DNA from: Acanthaster planci
Taxonomy: Eukaryota > Echinodermata > Asteroidea > Valvatida > Acanthasteridae
Direction of reading: 5' to 3'
Length of the DNA stretch: 64,000 nucleotides
Assembly (NCBI RefSeq): GCF_001949145.1
Contig: NW_019091405.1
Span: forward strand, 1,601,641 to 1,665,640
Both the position numbers and the translations under genes were made by a program. Shown here piece after piece: positions 39,001-51,000 of the stretch. The notes beneath the pieces were generated by a model that ran no database searches, was not told the DNA's origin, and was given only the letters and a program-made list of their open reading frames with translations. Positions within the stretch are counted from its first letter, which is position 1, and each line of letters starts with the position of its first letter.

Positions 39001-42000
39001 AGTCATGCAACTAATCGTTGTCACTATAACAAAACTGTTAAGAGTAATAACCTCAGAAAGAGAATCGACAACAGCTAGTCAAACAGAGAGCTAAAGCAAC
39101 AGTCGCTGCATTGAACCAGTTTGATACTTCAAAAAAAAAAGCAACGTCAGTCCAAAATGAGGAACCTGACGTCAAAGCAACGTACACATAGTCAGTGTAT
39201 TGAGTCAGAGTACAGCCTAGCTGACAGGGCTGACCTTGCATATGTGATGTTCTCCATTTTGAGCAGATGCTGTTAACAGCAAACTGCCTCACTATTTTAC
39301 AAATTGTAACGGTTTGTTTATAAACATTAAAAGTAGTAGCTGGGAAAAAATGAACAAATCCTATATCAGTCTGGAGTATTACCATATTTGGACAGCCTAT
39401 TAAGTCACAGATTTCATGCAATCTGACCAATCACAAGGCCTGTTTTAGCAGCCTGCAACGGATTGTATGGGAGTTTCCATGTTACAGGGTGCTTTTCTAA
39501 AACGCTGCAGCATATGGAACAAAAACACTAACAATTTATTTCAGTTGGTAAAATTTGATTGGCTTTACAAAAAAAACCCTGACAACAGACAAAAACTAGA
39601 AGTCCTAAAACATGTTTGCACCGATGGGATTTAAAATTTGTCATAGTCAACTTGAGATAATTAAGTTGAATTTGGACCAAATTGCTGTATCAGTTAGGGA
39701 AAGGTCACTATGCCCACATGTGGTAACACTGTAGACTGCATATGTTCATCAGAACAAACTACAAAATTAGGGGTTAAGACAACGCTTACAGCTGTCTTGG
39801 TTTTTTGTCGTCCGCTGGCTTGACACGATCTTTCTCCAGAATCAGACAGGGTCTGTCAAACAAGTCGCACAAGTGACGCACTCGGTCAATCAACTTGTTC
39901 TTGTTGGCACCATTCCCAAAATCTGTCATGAACAGAGCACAATGAATTTCAACAAAAACAATACACACTTGTGCATCTACAGCAGTAAAAAGTGGAAGAA
40001 TTGTTCTCCATTTCCCCAAGCCTCATGATGCTTGTGTTTAAAGCATGCACATCCACCAATACATGTATCAGAGTTTGTGGTACTGTTTTTATCCCTGCTC
40101 ATCATGCCAATACAGCTCTCCTATCTTACTCCCTAAGGGGTACACATTAAGCATAAAGGGTCGATTTTCCACCTCTACAACTACCTTTCACGTAATGGTT
40201 ACCCTGATGGGCTGCTGTTTGTTCACCTCTGTGACTGATGAACCCAAAAGGAGAGAATACAAAATTAAAAATTCAGGGTAACCTCGAGGTTAACCTCAAG
40301 ATTAAGTGAGGTCTAACAGGGTTTGTGAGGTACCACAGGGCAAAACCCGAAGTGACCCCTTTTTTAACTCGATATGTCTGCATGCTGCCCTTAATGTAGA
40401 GCACTCCTTCTGGTATAATGAAAAAATTGATTCTGATGTAGGTGAAAAACAGTTTAGGTGAAGAAGCTATACAGAGCTGATCTGAACCTAAGACCGAATC
40501 CTGCCAGGGGGAATTTGCTCAGATGGCACTGAAAGTAGACGTACATCAAACGACCGAACTGCTGCTTACCCGACATGGATTTCTTCTCCACGCCCATCCG
40601 GGCACTGACAATGTAATCACAGCCACTCAGCAGGCAGATGTGAGGGTTAAGGTTGTGCTTGAGGGTCAGGATGGACACAATCTGGGCAGAGCTGGAGAGC
40701 TCCTTGGAATCGATCAGGATGACGGGCTTGCCACAACTCATAGCATCTTGAGACTGTTGGCATGAAAGCAACGAGACCAATGGGCGTCACACGGAAGCAA
40801 TCTTTACAGATACACCCTTTGACAACCCCTTCAGAAGTTACTGGAGATGTATTACAGACTTCATGGTGATAGCCCCCCTCAAATAGTTACCCCCCCAAAA
40901 GGCCAGATAAGGGAAGCTCCCGATTTTAAAAACCATTTCTCAAATGTGCCCTGCATCCCAGCATACAGCGTATTACCAGATTGTGTGCACATCTAAACAC
41001 TCACTACATGTATTTTGTGTACTTTTGAGCCTTGAATCTCATAACATACACCTCCAAATCCCTTGAAGATTGTCACAAAATGGTACTGTTTTCTACAAAG
41101 TCCATAAGATGTGACTTTCTGTACCGTGAAGTCAAACTCTTTTGTACCCACAGCCTATGCACTGCTGAAGATCAGACCTCTCGCTTTAAACTCAATTACT
41201 AACAGCACCTTATTACCTATAGCACACCAACTTTGGTCACTTGAAAGTACTACGTGCTAATCCTTCGGACAAAAGTGAAAATGACAGTGGGGGTAAGTGA
41301 AGGATGAAAGAACAACAGGGTCAAATTAACAGTCATTATGTGCATTTTTCCATCACGACTTTCGACCAATCAGACAACTCACCCCAGCTAGTGTGCTTTT
41401 ACTGATCCCTCGCATGGAGCTTGGCGGCACAGGAATGTTTCTAATATCCTTCCTGGCACCGGCTTGATTCCCTAAAGAGAAATCTCCTCCAGGTTCATGG
41501 GTCAGGTTACTGACTGCTGAAGCTGTCCGGCCTAGGCTGCTTACTGTTGATGATGATGATTTGGGGCATGAGGAAGGGCTTGTCCCTTGCTGGTTTATCC
41601 TCTTGACTCGCACTTTGCCGACATTCAGTCCCGCACTGGAGGATGACCTGCCACAGTACAGCTCGGCCTTCTGCTGCTGCTGTTTAGGTGACCGTTGCTG
41701 TTGAGGTTTTCCACCAGTTTGCTGCCGTTGCAACTGCTGCTGTGGCTGATGCTGGGGCACACGCAGTTGCTGTGCTTGCTGTTGCCGTTTGAGCTGGCAC
41801 TGCCGCTGTTGGTTTAGCTGTTCCCCAGCTGGCTTTGACTGATTCTGCTGTTGTTGAGGCAGGAGTGTTTGATGTCGCTGTTGCTGCTGCGCTCGGTCCT
41901 GCAGCAGCAGTTCTCTTTTCTTCTCTTCCATTTTCCGCATGAATTCTTTCTTTTTCTCCTCTTGTCTCTTCAACCTCTCGACTCTTTCCTTTTCGGCCAA

Positions 42001-45000
42001 TGTCAGTCCGTTGCTGGCAATTGATGCTGTCTTGCCGTCAGAGTCTGTTGGTCTCCTGGGCAAATATCCTTGCTTCGGCTTTAAGACAACATCAGGGCAG
42101 GAGTTGGCCTGTCTTGCGTTTCCGACTAGAAACTGCCGGATGACAGAGCCCTGGCTGTGACATGGGTGTGACCCACCTGGATTGTGCGGTACAGTTGCAG
42201 TCGGAGATTCGTCACTTCGGTCTGAATGAGATGTCGGGCCAGAATTTTTGTTCGACTGCTGCCGACAGACAGATTTTACGGGAGAAATTTTAAGATTAGT
42301 AACATGTTTCCCTGTCGGCCCCACAGCATCGGAAGACTTACCCTTGCTGGTCTTATCAGTACAAAGCCAACCAGTTGAGCTTGGATTCTCAGCTTGATGT
42401 GAGGCACTGAGACTGCGCTTCCCAAGGCACTTCCTCTTGTCACTAGGATGCATCCTCCTGTTTGGGCCTCTTGGTCCCTCCTCAATCTCTTCGGCGCTGG
42501 TTGAGGTCGAAGAGGATGACATGAGCAACTTCTTTCTCCCTTCCTTCAAGATCTGTTGGGCCCGACTGGGCCCTTTGTTCCTGCGCCTGCACTTGGAGGA
42601 GAGGATGTTGTCAGGGTTGATCGTGTTCTCAAAGAGACTCTCTTCAAACTGGTCCCTCTTTCCCTGTCTCCCGCCTCCCTTTGTAATTTTCACGTCATCT
42701 CCTTCCTCTTCCCCCTCCCGGACCACAAAGCTGTTTTCGTAGTAGCTGTCGTCTTGGACGGGGACCTGGGAGAAGATTTCAATGTCGTTCCGGGTAGGAT
42801 GTTGCACCATCTTGAAGCGGTTGGGGGCGGGGTGTGAAATGCCTCCTCCAGGCAGATTGTGGACTGACTGCATGTAGACAGCATGCATATCTGCGACAGA
42901 TGGGATGTTAAAGGTTAAATTTTACACTGAAGATCAACCCTAAATGGCATAGCATGCATGGCTATTTTGCAAAAAAACTAGCAGAATAGGAAGAAACCAC
43001 TGTGCAGGGGAAGTTAAACATGTGCTCCTACACCCACAGTCACATTCTAACTGAAAGTTTACAGGACTTGTATATTTTCAACAACAAAATATGTCTAAAG
43101 CACCCCGTGCCTGATAACAGTCAGGGTTATTTGACAGAAAATAATCTATCACCTGGGAATTTCCACCATGAAATACGTGTGATACAGATGGGGGGAGGGG
43201 GTTGGGGGTTAAGACCGGTGACCATTTAGACCTGGTTTGAAAAGGGCTCCCGGTAAGCTCACCCTCTTGCAAAAACCCCTTTCATACCGGCCTGGCTACC
43301 AGCCTGGGATGCTGGACTGGTTGTTGATCTCAACTTCTCCATCCTGGGGTCTATTGTTTGCAAATACTGGTACATGTAATCTATCCCAGAAGGAACCTGC
43401 TTGTGGTTTTTAATCCTTCAGCTGTATACAATGTTTACACTACTCCGCTTAGACCCCTATTCATCTGTGGAAGCATGGTGGGGGAAGCCTTTCATCAGGG
43501 ACTTTGAAATGCCAATGTGCAGACAGGCCTGATACCGGCCTGGAGTAGCCTGAATATCGGGGAGGCATTATACAGGGTGGGCTACTGGGAGGTCCTTTTC
43601 AAACCGGGTCTAAATGGTCGCCGGCCCCAAGGGAACCTGTTTCTTGTGTGTAATCTCACTAAAAGATTTTGGTTAGTATCATAGCACTTCTACTACCTGA
43701 TGTGTAATTGAGCACGGCTACGTAAAAACAGGCTTACCTTCAGATGTGAATGCCGACTGTGAGGCTTGAGAAAGCTGGGAGGCGTTGTTGATAAAGCCTT
43801 CCAAAGATTTATCCAGATCGCTGCCTTCCTCGTCAGGGGAGCACTCCTCGGTGTCTGAGACCTCAGCTTCCTCGTCTAGAAAGTCTCGGGTACTGCCAGA
43901 GGCAAACCTTCCTTTCTTGGTCTGGAGGGAGGACGGGGCGAATGGGTTAGGGGAACGTGGAATGGAAATGGTTTTTATTAATTTACATAAGCTGTGAATT
44001 TTTGCATTCAACATTGTGAAGAACAAGCAACAATCTCAGGATGTAGCCAAACTTGATCATAATTAAAGGAACAATTAAACCCCAATCATTTTTTTTCCTT
44101 CTTTGACTGGTATGTAGCTGTCTATACACAATTTTGTTCAGTTTGCCCCATCTCGTTGTCCTCAAAAGCACTGTATGCTTGGCAACTCACTTTATTTCAG
44201 GTTCACTCTTTGACAACCAACAGGGACACATGTATTTATATGATGCTGCTACAAACTTTCAAGAATCTATCACAGCACACAACAAAAACAGGTTTTAATG
44301 GTGCTTTTAATACCATCATGTTAACATTTCTGTATCATGCGTTCAAGATTGAGTTCTGATCCAACAAAAGGAAACTAAAACAGTATAACAAAGTAGAATC
44401 TAATTAAGGCTTTAATCAAGCCCATCACAAGTTCTCATGAGTGCCTACCGGTCTACGTAAGTCCATGACAAGTCATGCAGTCTTAAGCCAAGTCAAAACT
44501 ATTCAATAGAACAGTGACGAAGCATTCTCATGCCTCTGTTAACGCACCCTATCAGGCTGTTACTGGTGAACGGACTGGTTGAAAGGACTTGTGACTGGAC
44601 TTGTGATCGACGTGACTACGGCCCACTTACCACCACTAGATTGAGCAGAGAGGTATTCAGAAAAGATTTGATACACAGGACATTTTCACAAATGTATGTT
44701 TGCGATCTCTGTTCACCTTGGGCTCCTTTGTTGTAGCAGGTTGTCGTTTCTTACTTACAGCTTTCCTCATGATGACAGGAGTGTTTTTCTTGTTGTAGTT
44801 CTCATCTGTAACAGAATATGAAATTCATGAAAAATTGTAACACAAACACCAAAGCTTTTTTGACTACAAAATATATAATATAATAATCATAATAATTTAA
44901 TATCAGATACCCATGAGCAAAATATGTTCAAACATTTTTATAAGAACAAAATTTCCCCCCCCAAAAAAATGGTGAAATGCTTCCATCATCAGAAAGTTCA

Positions 45001-48000
45001 GGCATGGTAGTGAGGGTAACTGTCAGTGGCCTATATGCAGTTCTGAGAAAAAAAAACTGTTCTGTTGTCGTACACTATGTCCTCAGAAACTTCTTTGCAA
45101 TTCTGGCCATGTTCTTAGAAGTCCGGCGAGAGCTGATTAAACTGTAATCTACACCCAAGTGACAAGTACTACTCCAATGAAATGCAAATATTGCAGTCTA
45201 GTGAAATATTCCAAACATTACTACAACCTTGGTTTCCCAGCTTAGGGTAGACATGATTCTACAGCTGACAAGATGAAATCAATGTGCATTCTTCCTTTGC
45301 TTCCTGTGACGTGAGGCATACTCACCCATCAAATCATCGTCACTGCCATCTACATCTGCTTTCGTTGTAATCTGCCTGCGTTTCTTGGGCCTTCTGATTA
45401 AAGGTGATTCCAAGTCCTCATCGCTGCTGGAAATCAGTGGCTGCAAAGTCAACAGTGTACACCAAACAGAATGATGACACAAGTGATGACAAAGATTTTT
45501 GACCATTCAGCAAAGATGACACCGAGTGTCATGAAATCACATGCTGTCCTACTACTCATAGAAAGAAACATTAAAGTGAGCCCAACTGGCCTGCTTAGAG
45601 ATATGACAGCAACAAATGCTTAAGGACTTGTAGTGATAAGAAAGGGTGAGGCTTTCGTAACTGAGAGTAGATGGCAGCAGGGAGAGGGACAGATGACAGG
45701 GAGGGAGTGTGGGGTTGACAGAGCCTCCGCTTTGTCCCTCTTCCATTTCTTAACTCTTCACATTCAGTTCATGGGCATGTTTTGACACATTTAGCATCCA
45801 TGTAAAATCGCTCATTTATGAAGTATGAATATCATATACATATGCTTAAATGCCTTGTACAATAAAGACACTTATAAACTACAGCATGAAGGCATATAAA
45901 GGTGTCTCCGGCAGCCACCTGAAAACCCACATCTGCCCAAAAAGCACAAAAAGGGATCGTAAATGTTGATTGATTGTGGAGTGAGGAAAACTGGAGAACC
46001 CGGCGAAAAGACCTTAGGACACAGGTAGGACCATTTCACAGATAAAGGCAAATTTGGAATTACTCTATAAGCAATACCTTGGCAGGAGTCTTCTTCCCGG
46101 AAGATTCGCCAGCAGGCCTGACAGGGGTCTTGAATGCAGGACTGCTGGGAGATTGTAAAGCCACAGCTTTACGTCGTTTCCTGGGCCGAATGAGCTGACT
46201 GAGGTCTTCATCCTCATCGCTGTCAACAAAGTGAGCCTTGAATGGCTCTGGTGACATCAAAGAATGACAATGACAGGATGATACTCTTGTGTTGCCATAG
46301 CAAAATGAGGAAAAGTGATTATGCCCTTCAAAAAACATCCCTTACGTAAAGACTGTCACAGATTTTCAGAAGCTTGGTGGCAGGTTCTGGTACCAGTCCT
46401 TACCATTTCTGAGCATATGCCGTTGTTTTAAGCACGTATACATAGTTCTGAGTATGCCCAATACTGCGAAAAAGACGTTGAATAGAACAAATAATTCAGT
46501 AACATGGGATCAACGATCCACCAGTTTGACAATGAGGATTTATGTAGGTATTGTGTATTTATGTCTATTAAACGGTGACTGTTTGACATTTCCCATTTTT
46601 CATTCATATTTTTAAGAGGCTGGAAGCCACAGACAAGTGCACAAAGAACACTGTATTACCCATTCATGTGGTGGATACAGTTGTGGCTACTAAAGTATTA
46701 ACTTATTCGGAATGTCACAACTTTGTGTCATGGTTTACGCCAAAATGAGAAAATAAAAGAGCAACTTGTATGCGAAACAGGCATTGTTTAAAACAAACAA
46801 TGTTTCTTATTCATGCAATGGAAAGACTCACTACATTTGGTGACAATTCCATTCTCCTTTTCACTGTGGAATAAACATTCAACCTGTCACTTGACCCACT
46901 TCATAGAATTATTTTTACTAATGCAATTGAGCTGTGCGATAATGAACAGCATCCTGAATGTGCCATAATTGATACTGTCCTAAATGTGTTTTGATTGGCC
47001 TTGCCTTTATTGGATATTAGCATTTATTTAAAATGTGAGGAGTTTAATGAATTTTGCTTTGAAAGAAGTATGCACCTGCTCTTCCCCTGCCCTTAGTCTT
47101 GCGTGGATCCTCTTCTCCATAATGCTCATCCCAGCCGGTCACACCTTCCTCGGCATTTTGTGTCCTAACTGAACTCCCTTGAATCCCTTGTCCATCCTTA
47201 CGGTTAACCACACGGACATTTGGTTCCGCATGCAGGTTTTGAAGTGACGAAGCACTCAATTCGGATATCCCACTTTTGATGGTGATTGGGGTGTCACTCG
47301 TCAGTGGAACAATAGGAGCGCTCTTTCTCTTTCCAAGGATTGCCAGTCTCGTGTTGGAGCTTTGTCTAGAATTACCTTCACGGGCTCCTCCCACTGGACC
47401 GGGAAACGCACCGTCCGTCAAGTTTGTCGTGAGTTGCTCAACTGAAGATGACGCTTTGTCGCCTCTTGAAGTTTGGAGCATCTGAGGGCTCTTTCTCTTA
47501 AGAGTGAGACTCCTCCGCATTTGCTCTTGCCCCTTTGCAGGTTCAGTCCCTTTATTATTTTGTGGGGCTTTTGGTTCTCTCTCTGTTAAAGTTGGAGGGT
47601 GATCCTCAAAACCCGAGTACTTTTCTGTTTCACCCTTATCTATTGCTATTGGTGACAGAAGGTCAGCACACGGCACCGACCTCAGTTGAAGCTTAGCCTT
47701 TGAAACAGGAGTTGAGGATATCGTTGCTTGAAAAGAGGCAGTTCCCTTGGAATGAGAAGGGCAGACCTCTCCCTTTAGACTTGTAACCTGGCTGAGGTTG
47801 ATATATTCCTGCTGCTGTTCCATGTTTGGTGAGGGTGCCACAATGTCGTCTTCCTCCCCCAAGCTGTCCTCTTCCAGGTTATCCAGGTCAAACTCCAGGT
47901 CAAACTTTGGCTTGGTCGACCCAAGAACCTCCATCCGTAACTTCTCTATCTCGGCTTGTGCTTGGGTTTGCTGGACCATACTGCCACCAGCTTGTAAAGC

Positions 48001-51000
48001 AGAGGGTCTGATTTCTGGCTCATCCTGGACCTCCAAATCCAACTCCCTCCTCGATTCTGATTTAAATCCTGCATGGCTCTGCCTGCTTATGCCATCCCTA
48101 TCAAGCCTTCCGGCAAATACAGATTTTGTACCTTTGTCCAATCCAGACTTGGGAGTTTCTGGCGTAACTGTGGAAGGCTTCTTGAGCCTCCTTTGAAGAG
48201 ATAACTTGCGGGGTGACCTTTCCTTTGTTGAATTAAAAGCTGCCTGAGGTGAATGCGCAACCGGTGTGACTGATGCTTTGTTGGTGTCCCTGAAACTGGT
48301 CTCTGTGATAACAGATTCCACCGATGGAGTTTGCACATCAAATGCTTTCGGAGTACCAATCACACTTCCCATCTCATCGTTCCAAATGTTTTTCCCATCT
48401 CCAATCCTTTGTCCATCACCTTGATCCCCATTGGTGGGTTCCCCACTTTTCCAACCAGAGGTGTCATCTTTATTTCTCTCTTTCTCATCAAGCGTATCTG
48501 CTTCTTCATCAGAGGACACGACAGTAAAATCCAAATTTAAGTCAAACTGTGGTTCAATATCTCTAAGTGTCATTGATACACTTTCCTCATGGCTGTCATT
48601 GTGGCCATCTTTAACCTTCATCTTTGCTGCTTTTTCATGGGATGGTGGGTCAGTTGTGGCATTTGTTGTCTGCTCTGAGCTCACTCTGTCACTGTTTCCA
48701 TTTATAAATGCCCAGGGTGACACTTTCTCAGAAGCCATCTTGACTGTTAATTCATTAGCTTGAGATTCTTGAAGCCTTTCCAAATCTGGAGCATCTTCAG
48801 CCTTGAAAGAATCCTGGCAAGGAGCAGTTTCCACAGGCTGCTTCGGTGGCTCCTGGTGACCACCAAAATGAGCTGACTTGCTCTGGAAATGCTGAGTGAG
48901 GTTGAAGGTGGTATCCATGTCGTCCAGCAGGTCCAGAGAGGACAGGGAGGGAGGAGGCGGGGGCATTGCTGACTTTGCGCCACTAGGCTTGCTCTCTGAC
49001 ATACTTGTATTGTGGTCATCCTTCCTGGCAGAGGGAGGAAGGAAGACGGTCTGCGTCGGAAACAGAAATGACAGGTCATCGTCTGTATTGCTTGGCAGAG
49101 TGCTGGGTAGATTGTCAACTTGTATCAGCACGGACGATTTCTGCAGGTGTTCCAACATCACGTTGTCGTCACTGCCGGTGTCCATGGGTTCAGGAGTGTC
49201 ATATGTCACATCTGGTTGTGACCGATTCACCAAATCATCTTTTGAGAAGACTACCTTGCCAGGTCCTCCTTCCATTCCAGGAGACTTCGTCTTCCTGTCC
49301 CCAAATGCTCTTTCCTCCTTGAGGTTGCCTGTAAAATCGTCATCGTTGCCAGTCAAGCTGTCTGTCACCGGATTGAGATGTTTGCGTTTCTGTTTGTGTT
49401 TTCTGGGCTTGTCGGCACTGGGTGCTTTTGAGTCTGTGCCTTTTCTCTTCTTACTTCTTGAGTCTGACCTGGTACTGTTCTTCTCGGCACTTGTTGGAGT
49501 TCTGATACATTGCAGCACCTCATGAGAAACCTGATGCATGTTCTCTCTATTGAAGACATCAGGGAGGTTATCATCACTGTGGTTACTCTCAGACGGGCTG
49601 GACATGAGCTGCATGGGCTGCTGTTTCTTACGCCTCACTTTCTCGCTTTGGCGCTTCCTGCTGGGAGGTTCTGGTGAGGTCTCATCTACTGCTTCACTGA
49701 GAGATGGCTGAGGTTGTCTGGTGTGGCTCGTCCCCGGAGCTCCCTTGTTGAGACTGTCACCCTCAGAGGAATCCTTCCTCTGTTTGGTGCAGTAGCTCTC
49801 GATTCCTTTCTTCCTTGGTCGGATGTCATCTGGGTCCAGGTACGTCTGCATCTCCAGGCCATATATGTCCTCTCCTTCAGTGAGGTTCTGAAGGTCAATG
49901 AACTCCATGAGCTCTACAAATTGCTGGCAGCGGTGGGAATGCTCTACCAGTCGGACAGGCTGCTTGCTGATCTGCCAAGGGGCCCACTCGGACAGGGACA
50001 TTTTGGGATGACTGCCTTTTCTTTGAGAAGGCTGGAAAGACAAAAAAGTTACCTTTATTTATATATGAAAAGCATGCAAGACAGGATAAATCAAGACAGT
50101 TTTGGGGTGACATCACTTTCTTAGTTTGCCAAAAATTTATTTCAAATACAAATCAATCTCCTCAAAGCAAAAGGGAGACATTTTACACTGAGAGTAGTCG
50201 TGTTACTCCCACACTGTGCAGGGCATAAAACGGGGTGGGACAAGACTACGACGGAAAATCAACGAACTTCGGTTGGTACAAACATATAAATCAATGTACA
50301 TGTATATGTACATGTTTGTACATAGATGTATACACATAGGCCTACATGCACGTTTCGCTGCATTAACACATCCATGTATCACCGTATGCGTGTGCGTATA
50401 CATGTACATTTTACGTACCTTTATTTTATGTGAAATATATATGTCATGCACAAAAGGAGTTCCATGTCTTTTTCATTTGAGAAAGATTCTGCTAAGATCA
50501 AAACGTCAGGACCTGCTTAATTTGTGATTTGTATTTTACACTGTCATGACTGTAGTCATGTCAGCAAGCAGTTTGCAGTAGGTTTGTATTCCATAAGTTC
50601 CATGTTTAAAAAGAAAGTCAAATTATTACACACTGTTTATGAACACTTACAGCATACTATGTTCTTTAAGCCTCCAACAGTATACTTCAACAACTTATCA
50701 CACAGCAAACATTTGCAGTGTCCAAACTTATAGATCTTTACGAGGAAATGTCGTCTTCCCTTTCTGCTCTATCACTTCACCATGTTCACAATCCATCTCC
50801 GTCTCCAACCATGAAAACTTCCATGGATTTTTGGCAACTTTATCAACAGACAGGTCCCAATCTTGGTCAATTATTTGATGTGCCATTATGCCAAATTATC
50901 GAGAGTCAGGTATATCCTGTGAAACATCCCAAAAATCAACCGATGTTTCTGTAGAAAACCACAAGGAATCCACCACATGTACATACGCCACTCAAAATGG

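Larger units (their letters stand above)
36059..40753 (-). other. FANCM: FANCM exons 19-24: ERCC4-like nuclease fold and helix-hairpin-helix tail
   Basis: The ERCC4-like domain runs from [10 protein letters not shown] (about residue 2443) through [46 protein letters not shown] and [10 protein letters not shown]. The tandem HhH part includes [20 protein letters not shown]. The last exon continues with [18 protein letters not shown] and stops at 36059-36061. This domain pairs with FAAP24 and binds branched DNA in vertebrates. Unlike human FANCM, the acidic and lysine positions of the XPF/Hef active site seem retained. Confidence 0.9.

Noticed and set aside
47276-49577. Several 60-209 residue frames opposite or shifted to FANCM exon 13
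   Set aside because: These are shadows of the giant coding exon, rich in Ser and Leu as expected from the complement of Asp/Glu/Lys/Ser codons.
50203-50527. 80-100 residue frames on both strands near 50.3 kb
   Set aside because: Produced by the TACATG/ACATGT simple sequence (Tyr/Met/His repeats).
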